DNA from: Planctomyces sp. SH-PL62
Lineage (GTDB): Bacteria > Planctomycetota > Planctomycetia > Planctomycetales > Planctomycetaceae
Direction of reading: 5' to 3'
Assembly (NCBI GenBank): GCA_945905295.1
Contig: CAMDPX010000064.1
Coordinates: 1-32,612 of the forward strand
Length of the DNA stretch: 32,612 nt
In this document: positions 15,565 through 23,770 of the stretch, one piece after another
Position numbering within the stretch: position 1 is the stretch's first letter
How the letters are laid out: each line of letters begins with the position of its first letter
Notes under the pieces: model-generated
The model's input: the letters and a program-made list of their open reading frames with translations, nothing else
Database searches by the model: none
Told to the model about the DNA's origin: nothing
Translations under genes and position numbers: made by a program

Positions 15565-16794
15565 GTGCCCACAAAACCTGTCTGTCGTTGCGGCCATGAA
15601 CTGCACATTCCCAAGACGCTTGGTGAGAACCAACGTCTGACGTGCTCGGAATGCGGGCGAGTGATTCGCGTACTTCGCAAGACAACAAAAGCGGAGCATT
15701 CCACGGAAGACGGCGACGACGATTGGTTGGACGGGTTGTCCGAGGCGGAAGGTCGCGGCCAAATCGTCGCGGTCCAGAAGTGGAAGTGTGTGAAATGCGG
15801 TAAGGTCGTGGTGGTAAGCGATGACGAACCTTCACCCGAATCGTGCGACGACTGCCAGGGAGTTCTCAAGCCGCTTCAGAAGGGAGCCCCGGCTCACGAA
15901 GTCGCGCGGACCAAGCGGCAAGCGCGGCGGGAGCGCCAGCGGACTCGCGCGGGATGGGAGACGGTGCGGCGCGGGTTGAATGTCATGTACTTCAGCTCCA
16001 TGGCGCTCTTCTTCGTGCTCTTGGTCGCGCTGGCTCTGTCGTCAGCGGTGCTTGGGTTTGTGGTCTATGCGTATTTCGCGCGGCACGTTGGGCCGCTGTT
16101 GGCTGCCATTCCGACTCTGATGCTCGCCTGCCTGGTTCTCTTGCTCCTGCTGGCCGGTGCTCGGCTGGTCGCCGAGGAGTACTTCTGGGACGCAGTGGGG
16201 TTCATCGGCGCGAATGTCTTCTTCGTCATGTGCCTGATGTTCTATCCGTGGATCGCCGGACCGACTCTGGTTTTGTTGCTGGTGCTGGTTCCGTTGATCA
16301 GTCTGGCGCTGTTGACTGGCTTTGGCATGTGTTGCGCGGCTCCAAGCGAATCCTCCAGCCGCATCTGGATCGCCAGTTCGACCGGATGCCTGCTCGCGGC
16401 GGTCAGCCTGTTCATCACGGCTCAGGCGATGGCCGCCAAGCCGCTCTCGGGAGGCAAACTGCAGGAAGCCTTGGCGTTGCCTTTGTTTCTGTATCTGACC
16501 AAAGGTGCGGAGTTGTCCGGTTTCGTAGGTCACTTGTCGTTCGCGTTCTTCCTGCGTGACATCGGAGCGTTCTTCAAGGACCGGTATCTCCCGGAGATCG
16601 CCATAAAATACATCGTCTTTCAAGTCGCCACGTTCACCATCAGTTCGATGCTGGGAGCCAGCATCGTCTTCGAGAAAAAGCCCGATCCCTGGCTGATCCT
16701 CACGGTCTTCGGGTTTCACCTGATTCAGTCCGTCATCACCGTCGGCTGGTTCATGTACCTCACCCGTTCGACGGCGGACTGCATTGAGAGTTGA
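15565..16794 (+). CDS. Zinc-ribbon polytopic membrane protein
   Basis: 409 aa from a GTG at 15565, selected because GAGG (15555-15558) is 6 nt upstream; an in-frame GTG at 15553 is an alternative. The N-terminus holds two zinc ribbons (CRCGHELHI ... CSECGRVI and CVKCGKVVVV ... CDDCQGVL). A basic linker (about residues 110-135) leads into roughly seven to eight transmembrane helices that fill the rest of the protein, with only short loops. No transporter signature is recognised. It lies between the other zinc-ribbon genes of the cluster, 16 nt after the preceding stop. The repeated domain style suggests these proteins share an origin or work together. Confidence 0.75.
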   Translation: MPTKPVCRCGHELHIPKTLGENQRLTCSECGRVIRVLRKTTKAEHSTEDGDDDWLDGLSEAEGRGQIVAVQKWKCVKCGKVVVVSDDEPSPESCDDCQGVLKPLQKGAPAHEVARTKRQARRERQRTRAGWETVRRGLNVMYFSSMALFFVLLVALALSSAVLGFVVYAYFARHVGPLLAAIPTLMLACLVLLLLLAGARLVAEEYFWDAVGFIGANVFFVMCLMFYPWIAGPTLVLLLVLVPLISLALLTGFGMCCAAPSESSSRIWIASSTGCLLAAVSLFITAQAMAAKPLSGGKLQEALALPLFLYLTKGAELSGFVGHLSFAFFLRDIGAFFKDRYLPEIAIKYIVFQVATFTISSMLGASIVFEKKPDPWLILTVFGFHLIQSVITVGWFMYLTRSTADCIES

Positions 16795-16933
16795 GTCATG
16801 CGACTCGCACATGATCGACACAATGAGCAATTGAAATGCGAACCAACTTCGCTTGAGACATGGTCGTCCCATTTGGTGCTCAATGCATTGAATAAGAAGA
16901 ACTCGTCTTTCGCCCCCACAGGGAGAACCTCTG

Positions 16934-19900
16934 ATGTCACCGGAGTCCAATGCGCCACGTCCGCGCCGGTCAGATGCCACGCCTAAAAAAGCTCGTGGTC
17001 AACCGAATCGAACCTCACCGGCGGCACGGTCCAAAAAGAAGGAAGAGGAAACGAGGACTCAGATCGGTCCGATTGCGTGCTACGTTATCGGCACGCTGGT
17101 GACCACCATCATCAGCGTACCGTGTGCGCTCGCGTTGGCGTCTCCAAACTCAGTGGGCAATGCCATCGGGATGACGATTATGCCTCTGCTGGTGCTTCCT
17201 GCATTTGGAATTGTCTTGGGGTTCATGGCCGGCGGCCACTCCGAAGATCCACAGGCACTCGAACGCACCGTGCTCACAGCGTCGTCGTATGGCGACGGAT
17301 TGGGTGGCGTAGTTGCTGGCGTAGGGATTCACCTCGCCATCACTCCGTTCGCGATGTTTCTCCTCTTCATTCCGCAGATCTACATCTGGGCCTACCGCCC
17401 CCTGCTCAGGCTCTTTGGGATCGAAGTGGTTGGGGACATTTACAACCGCTTCGGCTTCAAACTCACGGTCGGCAGAAAGCGAAAGACACAGAAGGTTGCA
17501 GTCTGCACAAGCTGCCGGAACGAAGTCCCCTCCGACAAGTCTCGCGTTGGCTTCTATCAAGATTGCCCGCACTGCGAGACGGCCTTCAAAGTCGACAAGC
17601 TCCAGCCGTCAGCGGAATCACAAAAGGCGGCCGCGAGAGCCGAAGCTTCGCAAGGGGTCGTGGCCGGAGTCGTCGCTAATGCGGCACTTTGGGGGCTCGT
17701 GGTCGCGTTGCTGATTGGAGTGAAAAAAGCTGGTGATCGCGCGGCCGCACTTCAACAAGCATTACCGCCAGCCGCGCCGGTTGCTGACGCGCGACCGCAG
17801 AATGCGCAGGCTCCCGTTGGCGATCCAGCGGTGATCGCGCCTGCCGAGCCGAATCCAGACGCCAACCACCAACCCTTCGGCGAACACGCGGACGTCGTCA
17901 TGGCAGTCGCCATCTCTCCGAACGGTCAACTGTGCGCGTCGGCCGGCGCGGATCGACGAGTGATGGTGTGGGAGGTGGCAAACCGAATCCGCAAGCACGA
18001 CTTCGGGCCGGTCGAGGACAAGGTACTGGATCTCGTCTGGTCGCCGGATGGTCAACAGATCGCGTGTGGTTTGGGAAACGGCCATCTCGCTTTGGTTTCC
18101 GTGCCAGGAGGTGAAACCCAACCGCTCTCCGTGACAGGGCTTCAGCAAGCGACGGCCATCGCGTTTCACCCGAATGGGAAAGAGCTGTTCTGTGCCGGAA
18201 TCGAAGGAGTGATTCGCCAGATCCGGATCGAAACCGGTGAGGTCACTCACGAATGGAATGCCCACGCATTGAAAGTTCAGCAACTCGTTGTGAGCGCGGA
18301 TGGCAGCCTGTTGGTCTCGTCCAGTTTGGATGGGACGCTGTTGTGCTGGGACATCGCCGCTGGTGAGCCACGACAACGATTGATCGGACATTCGGACGCA
18401 ATTGCCGCTCACGATGTTTCTCCGGACGGACAGCGCGTGGTCTCGCTGCAACTGGATGGCGAATTAAGGCGGTGGGACGTTGAAACGGGTCGAACGCTCG
18501 ATCGTTCGCCCACCGAATATCGAGTCGCCCGCGCGGCGCGATTCCTGCCGGCCCCCAACCGAGTCATCATCGTGACGGGAACCAAAGCGATCGGTGTCTT
18601 CGATTGGCGTGAAAGAAAGACCATCCTGCGCCGAGTGGCTCTGCACGATCATCTGTTGTCCGACGCGGCATTCACTCGCGACGACCCGCCGCAAGTCGTC
18701 AGCGGCGGGTTTGATCACAGAATTTTCTTGGCAAAGCTGGACACGCTGCCCGCTCCGAACGCGGACTCGCTGCCTGTCGCGGAAAAAGTCGCGCCGCGCG
18801 GACTGTGGCGTGAGTGGACGACCAATGTCGCCAATTCCTCATGGTGGGTCGATCCGCAGTCGAACCAGTTCCTAGCAGTCGCGCGGCAAACCAATCTGGA
18901 ATACGACTCTCAGCGTCAAGAATCCGACTTGAAGATCAATGAAGCTTCAGTATTGCGAGGCTGGCGTGCGGAATCCGGTCAACTCACAACGCTCGGCAGC
19001 GGCCTGGAGCTACCACACAACTTTCTCTATTCGGCCTCGACCAACGGTCGTCAGTTGGTAACCGCTGAAATGACTCGATTGGGACAAAATGCTGTTCAAG
19101 TACGTTTGTGGGAGCAAGACGCCAGCGGCCAATTGTCGAATGTGCGGCCGCTGGAGTTTCCGATTCACGATGTCCGGCTAACACCGATGGAAAAAGAGCA
19201 ATTGAGTCCATCGGAATTGAGTCGCCTGGATGGCCGGGTTCAGAGATTCTTTCCTATCCGTTCCATCGTAGTCTCGCCCTCTGGACGATGGGCCGCGATC
19301 GGTACCAAAGAGCACACGATCTGCTTCTACGACCTTCAATCCGCAAAACTCGTGAGACAGTTCTTCGTGGCTGTTGATCGTAGGGATCCACTCAGAGAGA
19401 AAGTCTGGAATCCTCTCAGCCATCAACCGGTCTTCCTCTCCGACGAGGAATTTCTCGCCGGTGGATTCGTAATCAATACAACACGGCGCGAGTACGAGTT
19501 CGACAGGAATATCTCGGGCTTAAACTCAGAATCCTCGCGAGATGCAGACTTGTCCTGGGTCGTGGCGAGCGTGCCGGAACAGAGACGGCTGTTCGTCGCA
19601 CAAGGACGTGAGGTTCGTGAACTTCGAGTACCGATTTTTGCAGACCCAATTCCGGCGTCTTCGGATTCACCCAGCCCACAACCCACTGGTCGCGACGCAC
19701 GCAGAGCGATACCCCGCCCGCCGATGCCAGCTAAGAAAGCCACCAAGCCTGCGCCGACATCGACTCCCCAGCCCGCGCCTTTGTGGACTTTTCAACAAAC
19801 AACCTCGGTCACGGCATTAGCGGTTTCGCCGGGCGGAACAATTTTCGCGACGGGCGAGGAAAGCGGTCAGTTGAATCTGTGGAACTTGGTCGAAGGCAAG

Positions 19901-20038
19901 CTGCTGAAGTCGGTGATGCTCGATGTTCGGCCGATTCGTCGCTTGGAGTTTATCAGCAATGGCGAGCGAATCGCGTCGGGCCACGAGGATGGGGCGGTCC
20001 GCATTTGGAATCTTGCCGAGTTCAACGATGGCTCGTAA
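16934..20038 (+). CDS. Zinc-ribbon membrane protein with WD40 repeats
   Basis: 1034 aa, ATG with GGGAG upstream. A basic, low-complexity N-terminus (1-42) is followed by three hydrophobic segments (about 44-68, 74-100 and 122-150), a zinc ribbon (CTSC ... CPHC, 191-214), and a fourth hydrophobic segment (about 241-262). From about residue 313 a WD40 propeller begins: repeats such as AVAISPNGQLCASAGADRRV and LVVSADGSLLVSSSLDGTLL end in the usual VMVWEV or LLCWDI. A proline-rich stretch (about 905-955) separates two last WD40 repeats at the C-terminus (ATGEESGQLNLWNL, SGHEDGAVRIWNL). These could close the propeller. WD40 domains are interaction platforms; the partner is unknown. It is probably in the same transcription unit as the zinc-ribbon genes before it. 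Confidence 0.85.
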   Translation: MSPESNAPRPRRSDATPKKARGQPNRTSPAARSKKKEEETRTQIGPIACYVIGTLVTTIISVPCALALASPNSVGNAIGMTIMPLLVLPAFGIVLGFMAGGHSEDPQALERTVLTASSYGDGLGGVVAGVGIHLAITPFAMFLLFIPQIYIWAYRPLLRLFGIEVVGDIYNRFGFKLTVGRKRKTQKVAVCTSCRNEVPSDKSRVGFYQDCPHCETAFKVDKLQPSAESQKAAARAEASQGVVAGVVANAALWGLVVALLIGVKKAGDRAAALQQALPPAAPVADARPQNAQAPVGDPAVIAPAEPNPDANHQPFGEHADVVMAVAISPNGQLCASAGADRRVMVWEVANRIRKHDFGPVEDKVLDLVWSPDGQQIACGLGNGHLALVSVPGGETQPLSVTGLQQATAIAFHPNGKELFCAGIEGVIRQIRIETGEVTHEWNAHALKVQQLVVSADGSLLVSSSLDGTLLCWDIAAGEPRQRLIGHSDAIAAHDVSPDGQRVVSLQLDGELRRWDVETGRTLDRSPTEYRVARAARFLPAPNRVIIVTGTKAIGVFDWRERKTILRRVALHDHLLSDAAFTRDDPPQVVSGGFDHRIFLAKLDTLPAPNADSLPVAEKVAPRGLWREWTTNVANSSWWVDPQSNQFLAVARQTNLEYDSQRQESDLKINEASVLRGWRAESGQLTTLGSGLELPHNFLYSASTNGRQLVTAEMTRLGQNAVQVRLWEQDASGQLSNVRPLEFPIHDVRLTPMEKEQLSPSELSRLDGRVQRFFPIRSIVVSPSGRWAAIGTKEHTICFYDLQSAKLVRQFFVAVDRRDPLREKVWNPLSHQPVFLSDEEFLAGGFVINTTRREYEFDRNISGLNSESSRDADLSWVVASVPEQRRLFVAQGREVRELRVPIFADPIPASSDSPSPQPTGRDARRAIPRPPMPAKKATKPAPTSTPQPAPLWTFQQTTSVTALAVSPGGTIFATGEESGQLNLWNLVEGKLLKSVMLDVRPIRRLEFISNGERIASGHEDGAVRIWNLAEFNDGS

Positions 20039-20138
20039 GGCCATTTCTGGCTGGCAGAAGTCGTGACTTAATAACGGAAGTGCGAATGAGCGGAATGCGT
20101 ACGACTGTGGCTGTGTCAAACAGTGTCGGAGGTCTCTC

Positions 20139-20867
20139 ATGTCCCATGACGCCAACTCACATCGAACTCAATGCGATCAGTGTTTCACCCACACGAAGGT
20201 TGCCGCGGCCTTGATTGGAAAACGGATCAAGTGCCGCTCGTGCGGACACGTTTTCATCGTTGATCCACCACCACCGGAATTGAAAAAGTTCAAAGACTCG
20301 CCCATCGTCCCGCAACCAAAGCCACTTCCGACACCAGCAAACGACGGAACTGCTCCACAACAAACCACGGCCGCCAGCGTTCCCGACTTACGGATCACTC
20401 ACCGTCCCGGACAATACACCCCAGAACGCAGGAAAAAACTGCCGAATTACGCACTCGCCGAGAACATCACACGCCACATCGCCACGGGCGCATCGGTCGC
20501 GCTCTTCTTCAGCATCGGATCCAGCTTCGCCCTTCTCCAAGACGATAAGGGGACGAGGAGAAACAACTTCGTGTTTTGTATTTCTCTGCGCTCTTCGCTC
20601 CTCTGCGGTGCAATGACTGCGATATTGCACCGCAGAGGAGCGAAGAGCGCAGAGGTTGTCGGTGCAAAAACGCGAACTCATTTATCCTCGTCACCTAAGT
20701 ACGTTCGGTCCTATCGCGATGAAAATGGCCGACGAGTCAAAGTCTACGAAGCGGATGGAAAACCAAACGCGACGTTCGGAGATGCCATCCTGGGAGCACT
20801 TGGCTTGGGGGCGTGCGGATTCCTTTTGGGATGTCTGTTCGGCGGTAGTAAATCCTCACGGCGCTAA
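20139..20867 (+). CDS. MJ0042 zinc-finger membrane protein interrupted by a palindromic repeat
   Basis: 242 aa, ATG with CGGAGG 6 nt upstream. The N-terminus is an MJ0042-type zinc finger (CDQCFTHTKV ... CRSCGHVFIV). A proline-rich linker leads to a hydrophobic segment (about 112-135, ATGASVALFFSIGSSFALL). Residues about 139-185 are encoded by the long palindrome at 20552-20693 and give the repeat-derived peptide LHRRGAKSAE. The C-terminal part (YRDENGRRVKVYEADGK, then a glycine-rich hydrophobic tail) looks like genuine protein again, so the frame is kept across the insert. Its stop is 6 nt from the convergent stop of the DUF1592 gene. Function unknown. Confidence 0.65.
   Translation: MSHDANSHRTQCDQCFTHTKVAAALIGKRIKCRSCGHVFIVDPPPPELKKFKDSPIVPQPKPLPTPANDGTAPQQTTAASVPDLRITHRPGQYTPERRKKLPNYALAENITRHIATGASVALFFSIGSSFALLQDDKGTRRNNFVFCISLRSSLLCGAMTAILHRRGAKSAEVVGAKTRTHLSSSPKYVRSYRDENGRRVKVYEADGKPNATFGDAILGALGLGACGFLLGCLFGGSKSSRR
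20552..20693. repeat. Intragenic long palindrome inside the MJ0042 zinc-finger gene
   Basis: Perfect 31-bp arms at 20584-20614 and 20624-20654 surround a 9-nt loop. Imperfect outer arms (about 20552-20578 and 20667-20693, sharing GACGAGGA ... TTCG ... GTTTT) extend the element to about 142 bp. The open frame runs through it. The peptide it encodes (HRRGAKSAE) resembles strings I recall from repeat-derived open frames in planctomycete genomes. Confidence 0.85.
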
Positions 20868-20873
20868 CCACAA

Positions 20874-23546
20874 TCATTCGATCTTGCCGTCACCGCGTCG
20901 CATCTGGAACGGTTCGCTGAGCACGATCTGCGAGATGAGCGTCGAGAACCGATAACCGTCGGCGGCATGTGAATCCAAAACTTTGTCGAGGGCGCAGCGA
21001 TCGTAGTATTCGAGTCCACGGCCGATGGCATACGTCATCAGCTTTTCAGCCATGCAGCGGCTGAATTGTTTGCCACGGCCCTTCAGGATCGCGATCAGTT
21101 CGGCCGAGCCGTTGAACTTCTCGCCGCTGGGAAGCACGCCCGAAGCATCAACGTCGTGCTGACCATCTTTCTCACGCCAGTGGCCGATCGCATCAAAGTG
21201 TTCGAAGCCGAAGCCCAATTCGTCCATCTGGCGGTGGCACGAGTTGCAGATCGCGTTTTCGCGGTGCAGTTTCAATTGGTCTCGCAGTGACGCTTCGGGT
21301 TTGGCCTTTTGAGTTTCTTCGAGGCTCGGAACATTCGGCGGTGGAGGGGGCGGAGCGGTGCCGAGGATGTTTTCCATGATCCACTTGCCGCGCTTCACGG
21401 GCGAGGTGCGGCCGGGATTCGAGGTCACGGTGAGGATGCTGGCTTGCGTCAGCAAGCCGGCTCGGCCGCTTGCGACGTCGAGTGTCACTTTGCGGAACTC
21501 GTCGCCATCCACGCCCGCAAGGCCGTAATGCTTGGCGAGTCGCGCATTCACGAACGTGAATTTGCCGTCGAGCAATTCCAGCGTGCTGAGGTCTTCACGC
21601 AGGACGTACTCGAAGAACTTCATCGTCTCGCTGAGCATGTCATCGCGAAGTTGCGGCGAGTAATCCGGGAACTTCGTGGCATCAGGCGTGAGTTCATCGA
21701 GGCTCCGAAGATTCAACCACTGCAACGCGAAGTTCTCGACCAGCGCTTCCGAGCGTTTGTCTTTCAGCATCCGTTTGACTTGCTGCTGAATCACGTCTGG
21801 ATTGCGGAGTTCGTTCTTCTCTGCGAGCACAAGCAGGTCTTCGTCGGGCATTGAACTCCACAGGAAATACGACAGCCGCGTCGCCAGTTCGAACGGGCTG
21901 ATTTCGTGCCGAGCCTTGGGATCGTTCGGGTTCGCATCCGCTTCGACACGGAACAGGAAGTTTGGAGAACAGAGCACCCCTTGCAGTGCGAACTGCATCC
22001 CACGTTCAAAGGTCTCCCCTTGCGAGACTGCCGACTCAACGAGCGGCACGAAGCGATTGATTTCTTCGTCCGTGACGGGCCGGCGAAACGCTCGTCGCAT
22101 CAGCGGCCGCAAGTTCTCGCGAACGGCATCAGGCAACGGGCGAGTTGCGGTCGGCGTCGCGACGAGTAGCTTGCGATGCGACTCCGGCAGATCGTCCTCG
22201 CGCACGTCGAGCGGTCCGGCGACTTCCAGCCAGCCGATGTAGAGGTTGCGGTCCTTGCCCCCTTTCGTGGCTTTCGGGTCGTAGAAGTCGTTGGGAAACG
22301 CGGCGGTGAATTTGTGGTTGCCGGAGGTCATTCGCAGTTTGAATTCGTACTCGTCCGGTTCACGGCGGCCTTTCACCTCGAAGGTGTGGACCGGCTTGTC
22401 GTCGATCAAGAAGGCCATCTTCGCCAGTTCGTCCCCCGCCTGATCGGCTGCGGCTTTGCCTCGCAAGAGGTACTCGCCGTCGCGCGGGAACTTGTGCTCG
22501 GCGGTGACTTGCCCGGTCGAATTGATTCCGAAGAACTCACCTTGATCCTCCGCCGCGCCGCCCGGCTTCAGTTGTTTGCCGGCAAAGCGGACCTTGCGGG
22601 ACTTGGCGGGGTCGGCGGTGCTGATGACCTTCTCGCTGATCTTCTCAGCCGCATCGAGATACTTCTCCATCAGCAGCGGCGAGACCGACAGCACGTCGCC
22701 GATGTTGTCGAAGCCGTAGCCGACATCGTCCGACGGAAAATCCTTCGCCGGCTCGAAGTCCACGCCGAGCAGATCGCGCACCGTGTTGTTGTACTCGGTG
22801 CGATTCAATCGTCGCACGGTGACTCGGCCAGGATCGCGTTCGAGCTTGCAGTCGATGTTGAAGAGTTTGTCCTCCAGCCACGACGCGACCGCGAGGTAAT
22901 CGTCGTGCGTCGGTCGCTCGCGACCCTCTTCGACGGGAGGCATCGCTTCGATCTGCAACATTGGGAGCACCTTCTCCCAAACCTTGCGTGCCTTCGTCAC
23001 CGACTTCTCGCTGTCGAAGTTGTGCAGCGCGATGCCCCCTTCGGGATCTTTCTCTCCGTGGCATTCCACGCAATGCTTCTTGAGGAACGGGGCAACCTGT
23101 GTTTGAAACGTGTCCGGCTTCGCGGCTTCAACTCGCTGCGGTTCGACGGCTCCCGTGCCCCACATCACGACGCCGACGAGCAGGACCACACCGACGAGCA
23201 GGACCACACCGACACCGCACGCACTCCACAACGGCCACAACCGCTGAGCGATCGACCGCGACGAGCGTTTGGACTTCTTGGCACGGACTTTGTGGGGCAC
23301 GTTTCCAACGTGCCGTTCTTCGGGCACGTTGGAAACGTGCCCCACGGCTGGCCGTTTCATCACGGCGGCGTAGTTGCGTGCGATCGCACGCTCAAATGCG
23401 GACGCGGCCGGCACCTTAAAGGCAGCTTGGCAGCCTTCGACGGGGCAACGTCCCTGCTTGCCAGTGTACCGCGCATCGACTTTGAACTTCGCACCGCATG
23501 CGGCACATGTGATCGAAATCAATTGTTTGGCGGGCTTGGCGGACAT
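20874..23546 (-). CDS. MJ0042 zinc finger fused to a planctomycete cytochrome/DUF1592-type protein
   Basis: 890 aa from ATG 23546; the longer frame adds 40 residues without support. Residues 14-39 are an MJ0042-like zinc finger (C14, C17, C34, C39). Residues 68-85 are encoded by a palindromic repeat. A transmembrane helix (about 105-128) follows. Then come the PSCyt1 haem motif C159-x-x-C162-H163, DUF1587 (VTVRRLNRTEYNNTVRDLLG), a carbohydrate-binding-like middle, DUF1595 (LMRRAFRRPVTDEE), DUF1592 (ATRLSYFLWSSMPDEDLL), DUF1588 (TVTSNPGRTSPVKRGKWI) with a second CxxCH (CNSCH), and DUF1585 (YAIGRGLEYYDRC). The C-terminal bulk should be outside the membrane. These proteins normally precede a DUF1552 gene; function is unproven, with redox or polysaccharide roles suggested by haem and CBM-like parts. 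Confidence 0.9.
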   Translation of the reverse strand: MSAKPAKQLISITCAACGAKFKVDARYTGKQGRCPVEGCQAAFKVPAASAFERAIARNYAAVMKRPAVGHVSNVPEERHVGNVPHKVRAKKSKRSSRSIAQRLWPLWSACGVGVVLLVGVVLLVGVVMWGTGAVEPQRVEAAKPDTFQTQVAPFLKKHCVECHGEKDPEGGIALHNFDSEKSVTKARKVWEKVLPMLQIEAMPPVEEGRERPTHDDYLAVASWLEDKLFNIDCKLERDPGRVTVRRLNRTEYNNTVRDLLGVDFEPAKDFPSDDVGYGFDNIGDVLSVSPLLMEKYLDAAEKISEKVISTADPAKSRKVRFAGKQLKPGGAAEDQGEFFGINSTGQVTAEHKFPRDGEYLLRGKAAADQAGDELAKMAFLIDDKPVHTFEVKGRREPDEYEFKLRMTSGNHKFTAAFPNDFYDPKATKGGKDRNLYIGWLEVAGPLDVREDDLPESHRKLLVATPTATRPLPDAVRENLRPLMRRAFRRPVTDEEINRFVPLVESAVSQGETFERGMQFALQGVLCSPNFLFRVEADANPNDPKARHEISPFELATRLSYFLWSSMPDEDLLVLAEKNELRNPDVIQQQVKRMLKDKRSEALVENFALQWLNLRSLDELTPDATKFPDYSPQLRDDMLSETMKFFEYVLREDLSTLELLDGKFTFVNARLAKHYGLAGVDGDEFRKVTLDVASGRAGLLTQASILTVTSNPGRTSPVKRGKWIMENILGTAPPPPPPNVPSLEETQKAKPEASLRDQLKLHRENAICNSCHRQMDELGFGFEHFDAIGHWREKDGQHDVDASGVLPSGEKFNGSAELIAILKGRGKQFSRCMAEKLMTYAIGRGLEYYDRCALDKVLDSHAADGYRFSTLISQIVLSEPFQMRRGDGKIE
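23173..23208 (-). repeat. 18-bp tandem duplication in the membrane helix of the DUF1592 protein
   Basis: Two identical 18-bp units (23173-23190 and 23191-23208), with a partial third, encode a repeated six-residue block in the transmembrane helix (VGVVLL VGVVLL). The unit is a multiple of three, so copy-number change would lengthen or shorten the helix without a frameshift. Confidence 0.8.
23292..23345. repeat. Intragenic hairpin doublet inside the DUF1592-type gene
   Basis: Perfect 23-bp arms (23292-23314 and 23323-23345) with an 8-nt spacer. Each arm is also a hairpin (GGCACGTT/AACGTGCC, 3-nt loop). The 54 bp are a multiple of three and encode VGHVSNVPEERHVGNVPH in the linker between zinc finger and membrane helix. 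Confidence 0.9.
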
Positions 23547-23686
23547 CAGGTTCACACACGGACGGGAGGTGGGGCGGGAGGACGAAAGCAGCTTACCCAG
23601 TGATTTCTGGCCGGAACAGCAGCTTGTGGACAAGTCGAGACTCGGCCTGACGGCCTCAGCGGACAACCATTAAACTCGGCTGCCCA

Positions 23687-23766
23687 TCGTAGGGTAGGCG
23701 GCTCGCCTGCCTATATTCATTGTCACAATCCCGCCGAAGCACAGGCGAGCCGCCTGTGCTACGAGA
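23687..23766. repeat. REP-like hairpin doublet upstream of murJ
   Basis: Two inverted arms, each a hairpin: GGTAGGCG-GCT-CGCCTGCC near 23694-23712 and GCACAGGCG-AGC-CGCCTGTGC near 23740-23760, with outer ends TCGTAG/CTACGA as in the element at 3075-3139. The right arm ends 4-6 nt before the murJ start codon, so the hairpin may affect translation or form part of the leader. Confidence 0.85.
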
Positions 23767-23770
23767 GTTC

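Noticed and set aside
22176-23603. 475-aa open frame on the plus strand
   Set aside because: It mirrors the DUF1592-type gene, whose domains are clear on the minus strand.
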